A DNA stretch of 64,000 nt from Cupriavidus sp. WKF15 (GTDB taxonomy: Bacteria; Pseudomonadota; Gammaproteobacteria; Burkholderiales; Burkholderiaceae), in the NCBI RefSeq assembly GCF_029278605.1, contig NZ_CP119572.1:1674001-1738000 (forward strand), in the 5' to 3' direction. Below are positions 41,789 through 50,516 of the stretch, piece after piece. The position numbers and the translations under genes are program-made. The first letter of the stretch is position 1. Each line of letters opens with the position of its first letter. The notes beneath the pieces were generated by a model. It was not told the origin of the DNA. It ran no database searches and saw only the letters and a list, made by a program, of their open reading frames with translations.

Positions 41789-42311
41789 GAACTCTCTCCC
41801 CGGACTGTGCGAATGATCGAAATTCGATGACACTTCTTCGATGCCAGCGATGCGTTCAATCTAGTACCCGGGCAAAGCGTCGGAAATCGGCTCTATGGAC
41901 GAGCCATGCATGGTCCAGAGTGCTGACCATCAGCATCGGCAGGACCGGGTTTTCACCGGGAAAAGTGGTGGTTTGCGGCCCGACTCCCCCGACTGCCGAT
42001 AGAGGCCGGTCAGGCAACCCCACGAAGGGGGATATCAAAAGTGTGAGTCAGGCGTGAAACGCGGGCACCATGACATTCTTTTTCACGACCTTCACAGCAC
42101 GGGTTCCGATCGACAAGCGTGCCGGCCAGTTACCGCCCGCCGCCGCAGAGCCCCTTGTGCCGGCGACGCTTGACGTAGCGCCCCCAAGGCGGCAGCGTCG
42201 CGCCGACGCAGCGGTTAGCGCAGCCATCCGCTGATGGCCATGTTGCGGAGATTGCGCAGGTAGTGGTTCGCCAGCCAGCGCCGACGGGGCGTCTATGCCC
42301 GGGCGCTGGCA
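41789..42311. other. 523-bp intergenic region
   Basis: The region lies upstream of the repeat lipoprotein. It holds a perfect 13-bp palindrome, ATCGAA-A-TTCGAT (41816-41828), 28 bp before that gene, a possible operator. Near 42274-42310 GCCAGCGCC and GGCGCTGGC form a 9-bp inverted repeat with a 19-nt loop, just past the stop of the gene at 42312 and a possible terminator. A short open stretch on the minus strand (about 42226-42295), ending RRRWLANHYLRNLRNMAISG then WLR, may be a gene fragment but is unidentified. Confidence 0.5.
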
Positions 42312-43721
42312 TCAGCCTTTCGCAACGGCCTGCCTGATCGCGGCAAGCAAGTCTTCGGTATTCACCATCAGTCCGCGAACCTGGCGCAGCGTTGAATACT
42401 GGTTGAGCACAGCTTTCCAGCGATCCGATGCCAGCAACAGATGCCAGACCGGCTCAAGCATAGCGACATCCGCATGCTGGTTTGCCGCGAGGTGGCTGGC
42501 GAATGCCAGGCTCTGGTCCGCCGACAGCAGTTGCATGCGGCTGGCTGCGCTGAGCAGGCGCGGCGCCGCTTCGGCGCGGGCATCGCAGCAATAGAGCACC
42601 GTGCGCTGCAAGTCCGGCTCACTGGTGCGGAGCGCGCTCAGGGCGGCTCCGCGCAGGCACACCGTCCCTTGCCGGGACTCGAACATGTAAGCCGCATCCT
42701 GCTTTGCGTGGGCGAGCAGGCCGATGCCGCGCAGCAGCCGCGGGAAGTCCGTGGTCGCCGCATCCACGGACGCTTTGACCTCCACAAGCAGGCAGACATC
42801 CCAGGCCGGCATCGCCTCGACCGGTGCGCGGCGCAGCAGGACCACGTCCCATTCTGTCTTGGCGCGCTCGTGGCTGGCGGGGATCGAAGCCGGGACGCGC
42901 AGCGAGGTCACGACGCGGTATAGCCCGTCGTCACCGTCTGCCTCATTCAGTCGCTGCACCAGGGCCTGTAGCGCTTGCTCAGCCAACGCCTCGGCGCCAG
43001 CGCCGCGCTGCTGCGCGGACACGCCCCGGGCCAAGGCCGTCGCGCTCCCGGGGCGGGGACCTGCGCGATCCCACAGCGACCGGTGCCGGCGCACGGCTTC
43101 GTCCGCCTCCAGGGTTTCCATGCGCTGCAGGCGTTGCAGGGCCGCGTTGTCCAGCAGCCGCGCCAGGCCGATTGCAACGGGCGAGCCATTCCCGCTATCC
43201 GGTGAATCGAGAAGACGCTGCGCAATGGCGCGCAGCGCCGACCAGGATGACGATGCCGCCGAGGCATGCAGGTCCGCCAGCGCTTCGCGCTGCCAGCCCG
43301 GTGCCATGCGTTGCTGCCGGCCCGGATGGGCGACCGCGTTCACGGCGGAAAGTATTACGCGCCGATCCCCCTCGGCACGCGCGGATAGTGTGGCGAACTC
43401 GCGCACGGGCGCCATCCGCTGCCGAAGGACCATGGCCTGGAAGGCCGGATCTCCCGAATCCGGATGCATGGCTTCGCCCACCATGCCTGCCAGCGCATCG
43501 ACAAACCGGCGCTTCAGCGACACATCCGGCACCTTGCCGTGGGCCACGGCCTGGCGCGCCTGCTCGATGGTCATCGCGAGCCGCGCCGCCGGGCTGGCCA
43601 GGTGGGGACCCGTTGGAACGGCCATGTCCGGCACCTGGTAGCCGCGCACGACAGTGCGCAGGATTGCGCCGAGCAGAGTGGGGGATGGCGTTGTGGACAT
43701 CAGCGTGTGAGAGGAGAACAT
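42312..43721 (-). CDS. Hypothetical protein with PD-(D/E)XK nuclease-like motifs
   Basis: I do not recognise a named family. The 469-residue protein is mostly helical for the first 290 residues (AMTIEQARQAVAHGK, REALADLHASAASSSWSALR, QRLQRMETLEADEAVRRHRS). Residues 240-320 resemble a PD-(D/E)XK core: E244 in an AEALAEQALQAL helix, D292 in TEWDVVLLRR, and E314-x-K316 in CLLVEVKAS. If this is a nuclease domain, it would cut DNA using Mg2+. No partner typical of restriction or defence systems is adjacent. No signal peptide. The start could also be the internal ATG at 43700; neither has a clear ribosome-binding site. Confidence 0.6.
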   Translation of the reverse strand: MFSSHTLMSTTPSPTLLGAILRTVVRGYQVPDMAVPTGPHLASPAARLAMTIEQARQAVAHGKVPDVSLKRRFVDALAGMVGEAMHPDSGDPAFQAMVLRQRMAPVREFATLSARAEGDRRVILSAVNAVAHPGRQQRMAPGWQREALADLHASAASSSWSALRAIAQRLLDSPDSGNGSPVAIGLARLLDNAALQRLQRMETLEADEAVRRHRSLWDRAGPRPGSATALARGVSAQQRGAGAEALAEQALQALVQRLNEADGDDGLYRVVTSLRVPASIPASHERAKTEWDVVLLRRAPVEAMPAWDVCLLVEVKASVDAATTDFPRLLRGIGLLAHAKQDAAYMFESRQGTVCLRGAALSALRTSEPDLQRTVLYCCDARAEAAPRLLSAASRMQLLSADQSLAFASHLAANQHADVAMLEPVWHLLLASDRWKAVLNQYSTLRQVRGLMVNTEDLLAAIRQAVAKG

Positions 43722-43894
43722 CGGCAGCCGTCAGGATAGCGGTATCGTCCCGGCTCGCGCCACGCATCCCGGGGAATGCCGCCGGGACAAGCCAGGATCG
43801 GCGCACCAGCCGTTCTCCCATGCCGCCCGCGCCGCAAAGTCCTATCCTTGAAGTATGGGGGCTGGGCGCTTTGCCGAAGCAGGACGGTGACGAG

Positions 43895-44266
43895 ATGAAC
43901 CGGGTTCACGCAATGGTTGTCGTGTGCAGCTTGATGGCAGCCTGTGTCTCGACGGGCGTCGACGTCATGCCTGAGCAGATGGAAAACTTCCTGCCGGGGT
44001 TTTCCACCATCGAGGACGTGACCGGGCAGCTTGGAAAGCCGACATCGCGGGCAGCATTAAGCAACGGGTCGACGATCCTGGTTTATTCGTATGCCACCTC
44101 AAAGCCTCATGCGGAGAGCTTTATTCCGTTCATTGGCCCGCTGTTCGCCGGTGGCGATATCCGGTCGTCGACAGTCCTGTTCGAGTTCGACCAGGACGGC
44201 GTGCTCAGGAGCCTGCGCAGGTCGACTTCCATGGGGGCTTCGGGACTGACCGTAATGCCTCACTGA
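43895..44266 (+). CDS. BamE/SmpA-like small lipoprotein
   Basis: The 123-residue precursor has a lipoprotein signal (MNRVHAMVVVCSLMAACVS, lipid-modified cysteine in LMAAC). The mature part has GFSTIEDVTGQLGKPTSRAA then LSNGSTILVYSYAT and LFEFDQDGVLRSLRRS, the SmpA/OmlA/BamE-like pattern of a G-x-T-x-x-x-V start followed by two strands ending in a charged turn. BamE itself belongs to the beta-barrel assembly machinery; many small paralogues exist and this one need not be in that complex. It converges on the small lipoprotein gene at 44312. Confidence 0.7.
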   Translation: MNRVHAMVVVCSLMAACVSTGVDVMPEQMENFLPGFSTIEDVTGQLGKPTSRAALSNGSTILVYSYATSKPHAESFIPFIGPLFAGGDIRSSTVLFEFDQDGVLRSLRRSTSMGASGLTVMPH

Positions 44267-44311
44267 GGGGCAGGGAAAAGCGCTTGTTAACCGCGCGGGC
44301 TCTGTTGGCCA

Positions 44312-44449
44312 TCAACGATAACCGCGCCCGTGGCCCCAATAGCCGCGCGAATCATGGTAGCCATCGTAGTACCCGCCGCCATACGGCACCACGACACAGC
44401 CGGCGAGCAGCGTAGAGATGGCAATCAGCAGGGCGAGAATGACTTTCAT
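44312..44449 (-). CDS. Small glycine/tyrosine-rich lipoprotein (45 residues)
   Basis: The whole protein is 45 residues. MKVILALLIAISTLLAGC is a clear lipoprotein signal with a cysteine at 18, followed by a short mature part rich in glycine, tyrosine and histidine (VPYGGGYYDGYHDSRGYWGH). Such YXXG-rich mini lipoproteins are common in beta-proteobacteria; their role is unknown. It is divergent from nothing nearby and reads the same way as the Ala/Lys-rich gene upstream of it. Confidence 0.6.
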   Translation of the reverse strand: MKVILALLIAISTLLAGCVVVPYGGGYYDGYHDSRGYWGHGRGYR

Positions 44450-44594
44450 GGCGACTCCACAACGATGACAAACACGGAGAGGCCAGGCTGGGCTTGCCGC
44501 CAGCCGGCGCTCTCCGCAAAGCTCCTGCGCGCGAACGTCATTGCCACGGCTTTGCCTTCGGCAACGGACCTCCTGTCCGCGCGACAGTAGCGGC

Positions 44595-44966
44595 TTACTG
44601 CTTCTTCGTCTTGTCGGTACTGGCGCTGGCCGTGGCCTTCGCAGTGTCAGCCTGCGGGGCCGCCTTCGCGGCATCCGTGGTGGCCTTCGCATGGTCGGCA
44701 TCATGCTTTACGCCGGCCTTTGTCTTGCCAGCTTCAGGAGTGGCGGCCCCCATCTTGGCCGACTTTTTGTGGTGGGTACCCTTGGCGGCAGGCTTGCTGG
44801 CATCAGCCTTGACGTCGGCCTTGACGTCGGCCTTGTCCTTGCCGACCCTTGCCTGGTCTTTGGTCGCCGCTGCCTGTGGCTGGGGCGCGGAAGCTGGCGC
44901 ACCAGCCTGCGCGAAGACAGTACCGACGAGGGCTGCAGAGGCGAGGGCTGCAAACAGCTTCTTCAT
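44595..44966 (-). CDS. Ala/Lys-rich secreted or periplasmic protein of unknown function
   Basis: The 123-residue precursor has a signal peptide MKKLFAALASAALVGTVFAQA. The mature part is low-complexity: long runs of Ala, Lys, Asp and Thr with histidines (GTHHKKSAKMG, KHDADHAKATTDAAK). KADVKADVKADASK reflects a perfect 12-bp tandem repeat, CCTTGACGTCGG, at 44807-44818 and 44819-44830. The protein is probably disordered in the periplasm and may bind metals or nucleic acid weakly, but nothing supports a specific role. Confidence 0.65.
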   Translation of the reverse strand: MKKLFAALASAALVGTVFAQAGAPASAPQPQAAATKDQARVGKDKADVKADVKADASKPAAKGTHHKKSAKMGAATPEAGKTKAGVKHDADHAKATTDAAKAAPQADTAKATASASTDKTKKQ

Positions 44967-45294
44967 GACGTGAACTCCTGAGGGATGTTTGACAGCGCAG
45001 CAAGGCGCCGCGCTTATCCCCTAAAACGGCACTGTCCCGAGCCAAGATGACGCGGAACTCGTGACAATCCGTAAGTATTGAAACAAGCCCGCGCCGATGG
45101 CGACAGCCGCCGCGTTGCCGGCCACGAGCCAGCCTGTGGTTCGTCCCGGCGCGCAGTTCGGCCATTTACCGGAATGGATGCCATTGCGTCGCTGGATGGT
45201 GGTGCGAGGGCAATGCCGGCGCTGGCGTTTCGGCGGCGTATCTGCCAAGATTGCGCCCCCTCACTGACCACCGGCAAACCAGCGCAGTCCCACC
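44967..45294. other. 328-bp region with one possible small membrane-protein ORF
   Basis: The minus-strand stretch 45021-45248 could encode a 75-residue protein starting at a TTG (MADTPPKRQRRHCPRTTIQR). It has a plausible membrane segment GWLVAGNAAAVAIGAGLFQY followed by LRIV near its end. There is no convincing ribosome-binding site, so it may be spurious. Otherwise the region contains the promoters of the flanking genes, and I see nothing else in it. Confidence 0.3.
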
Positions 45295-45813
45295 ATGGCC
45301 TCACGGAAAGCACACCACGCCACCGGCTGGGCGACAGCCGTCATCGCGGCCTCCGTTATCGCGAAGTGCGGTGGCGGCGGGTGGGGCTGGGCCAGCGCGG
45401 CAGGCTTCGTGGCGGCGCTGCTGGGCAGTACCGCTCCGGACTGGCTGGAAGTCGCATGGTGGTCAAGGTCGCGACGCCTGTGGATCACCCATCGGACCTG
45501 GACGCACTGGGGCATCGCGTGGATCGGCTTCCTGGTGTGGGCCTGGCATGCACTCGGCACGCATGTCCTGGCGGCGCCGGCATTTGGCTTTGCCTGCGGC
45601 GGCATCATGCACCTGCTGGCCGACTGGCCAAACCCGCTGGGCGTGCCCTGGATCGCGGGCCGCCATTCCCTCAACTGGTGGAAAAGCGGACGCTGCGACC
45701 TTGTCATTGTCACGGCGTCCTGGCTGATTGCCCTGGCTGTTTCCGATGAACTCTGGCTTCATGGCAGGCACAGCCTCGCGCTCATCCATCATCTGCGCCC
45801 CGGGCCGACCTGA
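45295..45813 (+). CDS. YdjM-like membrane-bound metal-dependent hydrolase family protein
   Basis: The 172-residue protein has about four hydrophobic segments and the histidine/aspartate signature of the YdjM (DUF457) family: RKAHHATGWATAVIA at the start, APDWLEVAWW, THRTWTHWGIAWIGFL and GGIMHLLADWPNPLGVPWIAG. These residues probably bind a metal in a membrane setting. E. coli YdjM is induced in the SOS response, but no LexA box was seen here. The gene ends 5 bp from the convergent acyl-CoA ligase stop. Confidence 0.8.
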   Translation: MASRKAHHATGWATAVIAASVIAKCGGGGWGWASAAGFVAALLGSTAPDWLEVAWWSRSRRLWITHRTWTHWGIAWIGFLVWAWHALGTHVLAAPAFGFACGGIMHLLADWPNPLGVPWIAGRHSLNWWKSGRCDLVIVTASWLIALAVSDELWLHGRHSLALIHHLRPGPT

Positions 45814-45818
45814 GCGGA

Positions 45819-47471
45819 TCACTGGATGACGTCGGACGCGTCGCTGGTGCGAAGCTCGCGCCGCAGGACCTTGCCGACGTTGGACTTCGGCAGCGCGTCG
45901 ACGAAGCGGATGATCCGGGGCACCTTGTAGGCGGCCATGCCGGCTCGGCAGTGGGCAAGCAGGGCGTCCTCGCTCACCTCGACGCCGGGCGTTTTGGCGA
46001 CATACAGCTTGACCGCTTCGCCTGTGCGCTCGTCCGGCACGCCGACGCAGGCGCACTCGGCCACGCCGGGAAAGCTGCTGGCAACCGCTTCCACTTCATT
46101 CGGGTAGACGTTGAAGCCGGAGACAATGATCATGTCCTTCTTGCGGTCGACGATCTTCAGCGAACCACCTGCGTCGAAGACGCCCACGTCGCCGGTGCGA
46201 AAGTAGCCGTCCGCGGTGAACGCCCTTGCATTGGCCTCTGGCTGGTTCCAGTATCCGCGCATGACTTGCGGGCCCTTGACGCAGATCTCGCCGGCCTCGC
46301 CAATGCCTGCCTCGCGGTCCTGATCGTCGAGCAGCTTGACATCGGTCGATGGCACCGGAAGTCCGGTGGTACCGGTGAAGGTGGTCGTGCTCTGCGGGTT
46401 GAACGACAGGACCGGAGAGGTTTCCGACAAGCCATAGCCCTCGCGGATAAAGCTGCCTGTCACCGCGCGCCATTGCTCCGAGACGACTTCGATCACCGCC
46501 GCGCCGCCGCCTGCGGACAGCTTCAGCCGCGACCAGTCCACTTCCGGCAGGCGTGGGTGGGAAGCCAGCCCGGCATACAGCGTGTTGACGCCAACGAAAA
46601 TCGTTGGCCGCGCCGCGCCCAGCACATCGATCAGGGCGCCCAGGTCCCGGGGATTTGCCACCAGCCAGTTTTCGGCGCCGACGGAGAAGCCGGTGAGGAA
46701 GTTCACCATCAGCGCGAAAATGTGATAGAGCGGGATCGCGGTCACGATCACCTCCTCGCCCGGCAGCAGCATGTCGGGCATGAAGGCCTTGAATTGCTCG
46801 ATGTTCGCGATGAGGTTGCGGTGGGTCAGCTCGGCCCCCTTGGAGAGACCGGTGGTGCCGCCGGTGTATTGCAGGACGAGCAGGTCATTGCCGCTCACGC
46901 TCACCGGCTCGAACCCGAGTGCCGCGCCACGCGCCATGGCTTCTGCCAGCGTCGTTGCACCCTGCAATGACGGATCGACTGCAGGGCCCGGGATTGCCGC
47001 GCCGGTGCCATCGCCAGGGCCGACCGTGATCACCGTCCTGATGCGCGTCCTGCTGATTACCTCTGCAAGCGTGGGGGTGGCGCCGTCGTACACGAGGATC
47101 GTTTCCACCCCGGCGTCATTGAGCTGATGTTCCAGTTCGCGGGCAGTGTATTGCGGGTTGACATTGACCTGGACGCCGCCGGCCTTCGTGACGGCGATGA
47201 ATGCGATCGGGAATGCCGGCAGGTTGGGCAGCATCACGGCGACGCGGTCGCCTTTCCTTACCCCTGCCGTCTTCTGCAGGTAAGCCGCCAGCGCGCAGGC
47301 CTGGCGATCGACCTCCGCATAGGTCAGCACTTGTCCAAATGCATGGAAGGCTGGCCGGTTCGCGAACTCGCGCATGGCCGTTTCCAGCAACGCGTTAACG
47401 GAGGGATAGCGATCGGCGTTGATGTCGGTGGGGATCGAACCGTAGGACTGGGTCCAGTGTCTGTTGCGCAT
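45819..47471 (-). CDS. Long- or medium-chain acyl-CoA synthetase (AMP-forming)
   Basis: The 550-residue ANL enzyme has the phosphate loop YTGGTTGLSKGAELTH, the adenine-binding GYGLSETSPVLS motif, the hinge DRKKDMIIVSGFNVYPNEVE and the C-terminal catalytic lysine in LPKSNVGKVLRREL. It activates a carboxylic acid with ATP and CoA. The GYGLSETSP and VPSTDVKLLDDQ context is close to FadD-like medium/long-chain ligases. It is divergent from an AraC-type regulator, its probable controller. The start at 47471 (MRNRHWTQSYGS) gives the standard length. Confidence 0.93.
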   Translation of the reverse strand: MRNRHWTQSYGSIPTDINADRYPSVNALLETAMREFANRPAFHAFGQVLTYAEVDRQACALAAYLQKTAGVRKGDRVAVMLPNLPAFPIAFIAVTKAGGVQVNVNPQYTARELEHQLNDAGVETILVYDGATPTLAEVISRTRIRTVITVGPGDGTGAAIPGPAVDPSLQGATTLAEAMARGAALGFEPVSVSGNDLLVLQYTGGTTGLSKGAELTHRNLIANIEQFKAFMPDMLLPGEEVIVTAIPLYHIFALMVNFLTGFSVGAENWLVANPRDLGALIDVLGAARPTIFVGVNTLYAGLASHPRLPEVDWSRLKLSAGGGAAVIEVVSEQWRAVTGSFIREGYGLSETSPVLSFNPQSTTTFTGTTGLPVPSTDVKLLDDQDREAGIGEAGEICVKGPQVMRGYWNQPEANARAFTADGYFRTGDVGVFDAGGSLKIVDRKKDMIIVSGFNVYPNEVEAVASSFPGVAECACVGVPDERTGEAVKLYVAKTPGVEVSEDALLAHCRAGMAAYKVPRIIRFVDALPKSNVGKVLRRELRTSDASDVIQ

Positions 47472-47885
47472 TTGGAGCTTCCGATGACAAAGGGGAGAAG
47501 ATCCCGAGCGATCGCGGCAATGCCATGCATGCCGCGTCACGCAATCCGGGGTGGCCCGTTGCGCAGGTGTCTCCTGACGGTGCCTGGGACTGCTGTCTGC
47601 GGTGATTCTCGGGCGGCTGGCGCTGGGGAGCGAGTGCGCACGACTATGAATCAAGGGCAGTTGCTTGCCAATGATCGGCGTGGCCGAAATGGTGATCAAA
47701 ACGGACAGGCGATCCCGTGAGACCGGCGAGGCACGAGACGTCCCGGATCGGGAGGGACCGCCCATATCCGCAGGCCGCAGCCGCCAGATAAGAGTCGCCT
47801 CCTGCCAGATACTAGGGTGAACCCTAGGTCGATCAGGAAGTGTCAGAGTGCAAAATCGGGATCGTTTCGGACATGGGGCAGCAGC
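47472..47885. promoter_or_regulatory. 414-bp divergent region with a CTAGGGT palindrome
   Basis: This region separates the ligase and AraC-type regulator genes. CTAGGGT-GA-ACCCTAG at 47812-47827 is a perfect 7-bp dyad, 58 bp before the regulator's ATG at 47886. It overlaps a possible in-frame GTG start at 47817, which argues that translation starts at 47886. It is a candidate binding site. No gene is seen here. Confidence 0.5.
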
Positions 47886-49007
47886 ATGCAGAAGGGCGAG
47901 GGCGAGGGCGATCGCGGGGACACGGGAGAGGCCAGGCGTCAACGCAACCGGTTGGCGGACGCTTATGCCGCCATCGACTCGCGTGAACGGCGCTTTTCTC
48001 CTGCCAAGCTGGCCGCGCTGGTTGCAGTGACCGCCGAAGCGGGGCTGAACGCGGAGGCAGTCCTGGCGGGGACGAATCTCGATCGCGCCGCCCTGGCTGC
48101 GCCATTTACGCTGACATCGCCACATCAGTTCCTGACTGCCGCACGCAATGCGCTGCGGTTGGGGGGAGCGCCGGATCTGGGCATCCGGGTCGGAAGCCGG
48201 CTCCACGTGTCGAGCTATGGCATGTACGGCTATGCGCTGTTGTGCTCGGAGGACATGGCACGCGCGTTTGACGTGGCGGTCAGGTATCACCAGCTTGCGA
48301 ACGGGATGCTCGATATTCGCTGGGCGGAAGGGGACGGCATGGCCTCGTGGGTATTTCCCGACCTCGACGAGTTCCCGCAATCGGACGTGGACGAACCCTT
48401 GTACCACTTCCTGATCGACATGCAGTTTGCGGTGCACGCGACCCTCATCAAGGACGTGATGGGTAACTGGTGCGCGCCGGCCCGTGCGATGTTCACGCAG
48501 GCGGAGCCGCCCCACGCGGCCGCGCTCGCCGAGGTACTGGAGTGCCCGCTTGCCTTCGGCCAGCCAAAGAACACGCTGAGCTACCCGGCGGCATGGCTGA
48601 CACGGGCGCCCCAGTTTGCCAATCCCATGACTGCTGCGCAAATGTCGGCGCACTGTGCGCGCTTGCTGGAGGCGTTGCGCTGGCAGGCAGGAATCACGCG
48701 CAGGGTATTCCAGGAATTGACCCGCACCCCGGGAAGATTCCCGGAGATCGAGCAGATCGCGGAGAGCCTGGGCATGACCTCCCGCACGCTTCGACGCAAG
48801 CTCGAGGCCGAGCAGACGTCTTACAGCGAGCTGCTGACGAGCATCAGAAAGGCGCTCGCCATGGATTACCTGACCACGACATCGCTCAGCACGGAGGACA
48901 TTGGCCTGGCGCTTGGATTCAGCGATGCCGTGGGATTCCGGCATGCATTCAAACGCTGGACTGGACGGACGCCCAATGAGGTCCGGCGCGATGGCGCCGC
49001 GCCCTGA
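47886..49007 (+). CDS. AraC-family regulator with Arabinose_bd-type (OruR/GliR-like) sensing domain
   Basis: The 373-residue protein has an N-terminal sensing domain of about 200 residues (LAALVAVTAEAGLNAEAVL, then SRLHVSSYGMYGYALLCSED, DIRWAEGDGMASWVFPDLDEF). The C-terminal double HTH includes EIEQIAESLGMTSRTLRRKL and LSTEDIGLALGFSDAVGFRHAFKRWTGRTP split across the two helices. This layout is used by regulators that sense fatty or hydroxy acids and control adjacent ligase genes. The divergent acyl-CoA ligase is the expected target. The effector is not identifiable. Confidence 0.9.
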   Translation: MQKGEGEGDRGDTGEARRQRNRLADAYAAIDSRERRFSPAKLAALVAVTAEAGLNAEAVLAGTNLDRAALAAPFTLTSPHQFLTAARNALRLGGAPDLGIRVGSRLHVSSYGMYGYALLCSEDMARAFDVAVRYHQLANGMLDIRWAEGDGMASWVFPDLDEFPQSDVDEPLYHFLIDMQFAVHATLIKDVMGNWCAPARAMFTQAEPPHAAALAEVLECPLAFGQPKNTLSYPAAWLTRAPQFANPMTAAQMSAHCARLLEALRWQAGITRRVFQELTRTPGRFPEIEQIAESLGMTSRTLRRKLEAEQTSYSELLTSIRKALAMDYLTTTSLSTEDIGLALGFSDAVGFRHAFKRWTGRTPNEVRRDGAAP

Positions 49008-49096
49008 CATCGCCGAAAGGGAACGAACGTAGTGCGGCGGGTGGTTCCGCGGCCTCGCACGGATCCTTGGAGCAGGGTAGGCCTGCAGGCGCGCGG

Positions 49097-50428
49097 TCAA
49101 TATGTATGATCGGCAAGCACACGGGCCACCGTCCGAAGTGACTGCCTGAGCGCGTCCATGCTGACGGAGCCCAGAGCCAGGCGTATCGCATGCGGTACCG
49201 TGCCGGACGTCGAGAACGGATGCGCCGTGGAGACCGCGATCCGCTCCCGCATCAGCGCCATGGCGATCGCATCCGCGCGGACCTCCTCTGCGAGGGGAAG
49301 CCAGACGAAGTACGAAGCCGGATGGCTGATTCGCTTGTGTCCGCCAAGCACTTCAGCGGCAAGGCGCTGGCGCGCCGCGGCATCCTGCCGCTTGGCGGCT
49401 TCCAGCCTTGCCACCGTGCCGTCCTCGATCCAGCCGCAGGCCATGGCTGTCATGACCGCCGGTGTGTTCCAGGTGGTCGCACGGATGGTTCTCTCGAGCT
49501 TGGGCACGAGTTCGCGCGGGCCGCAAACAAAACCGACGCGCAGCCCGGTGGCCACGCTCTTCGACAGGCTGGATACATAGATCGTTGTCTCCGGCGCGAG
49601 CGACGCCAGCGGCGGTGGCGCGTCATCGGCCAGGAAAGCATAGGCGGCGTCCTCGATGATCAGCAGGCCATGCTGACGCGCAATGCTGACGAACTGCCGC
49701 CGCCGGCTTGCGCTCATCACCCAGCCGAGCGGATTGTGCAGCGTCGGCATGGCGTACACGGCGCGCACCCGTCGCTGGCTGCACAAGTGCAGCAATGCAT
49801 CGAGATCGGGGCCGTGGGCGCCAGCTGGAAGCGGTGCGAGTTCCAGGCGATTGGCCTCGGCGGCGAGCTTGAATCCCGGGTAGGTCAGGGCATCCACGGC
49901 TACCACGTCGCCCGGTTCGAGCGCGGCCATGGCTGCCATGGTCAATCCATGCTGGGCGCCGCTCGTCAACAGGACGGTATCGGCCGATGCCGGCACGCCG
50001 CGCGTCGCCAGATGCCGCGCCACCACTTCACGCTCGTGCTCGCGCCCGCCATGAGGCTGGTAGCGAAGCAGCGCCTCGAGGTCGCCCGCTGACGCGAGCT
50101 GGCGCAGCGCCGTCCGAAGGAGTTCCGCCTGGTCCGGCAGGGCGGGATAGTTGAAGCTCAGGTCGACCGTGTCGGCGCTCCAGGCCAGCAGGTCGATGCC
50201 CTGGCCACGGGGCAGCGCCTCTTTCACGAACGTGCCGCGTCCGGTTTCCCCGCTTACCAGCCCCATCTTCTGGAGTTCGCCGTAAACGCGTGTGGCTGTG
50301 ACCAGCGCGAGCCCTTCGCGCGCAGCAAGCTCGCGGTGCGTTGGCAGCCGCGTGCCGGGGCGCAGCCGCCCGGCGCGGATGTCGTCCGCGAGGCGGTCGA
50401 CCAGTTGCTTGTAGCGAGCCTGGCGCAT
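49097..50428 (-). CDS. MocR-family regulator (GntR HTH plus aminotransferase-like domain)
   Basis: The 443-residue protein starts MRQARYKQLVDRLADDIRAG. Its GntR HTH has RLPTHRELAAREGLALVTATRVY and the wing GETGRGTFV, and a class I aminotransferase fold follows. The PLP lysine lies in SSLSKSVATGLRVGFV. It is divergent from a DJ-1/PfpI-family gene (88-bp gap), the likely target. The dyad ATTGT-N7-ACAAT lies between them. An earlier ATG (50449) would add seven residues and was not chosen. Confidence 0.9.
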   Translation of the reverse strand: MRQARYKQLVDRLADDIRAGRLRPGTRLPTHRELAAREGLALVTATRVYGELQKMGLVSGETGRGTFVKEALPRGQGIDLLAWSADTVDLSFNYPALPDQAELLRTALRQLASAGDLEALLRYQPHGGREHEREVVARHLATRGVPASADTVLLTSGAQHGLTMAAMAALEPGDVVAVDALTYPGFKLAAEANRLELAPLPAGAHGPDLDALLHLCSQRRVRAVYAMPTLHNPLGWVMSASRRRQFVSIARQHGLLIIEDAAYAFLADDAPPPLASLAPETTIYVSSLSKSVATGLRVGFVCGPRELVPKLERTIRATTWNTPAVMTAMACGWIEDGTVARLEAAKRQDAAARQRLAAEVLGGHKRISHPASYFVWLPLAEEVRADAIAMALMRERIAVSTAHPFSTSGTVPHAIRLALGSVSMDALRQSLRTVARVLADHTY

Positions 50429-50433
50429 GCTGG

Positions 50434-50450
50434 ATTGTATCCATGACAAT
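50434..50450. promoter_or_regulatory. ATTGT-N7-ACAAT dyad between MocR and DJ-1 genes
   Basis: ATTGT at 50434-50438 and ACAAT at 50446-50450 form a 5-bp dyad with 7-bp spacing, 5 bp upstream of the MocR start in an 88-bp shared promoter region. It is a candidate operator, supported only by position and symmetry. Confidence 0.35.
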
Positions 50451-50516
50451 TATTTGAGCGTATTGATTATCCGCTCCAGAATAGGCTCGTACAAGCACAC
50501 ACAGTTGAGGCTCGCC

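Noticed and set aside
47817..47885. GTG at 47817 as the AraC start
   Set aside because: It falls inside the CTAGGGT palindrome, and the ATG at 47886 gives a normal AraC protein.
47472..49100. Upstream extension of the acyl-CoA ligase frame across the AraC gene
   Set aside because: The ligase has standard length from 47471, and the extension is antisense to a well-supported AraC regulator.
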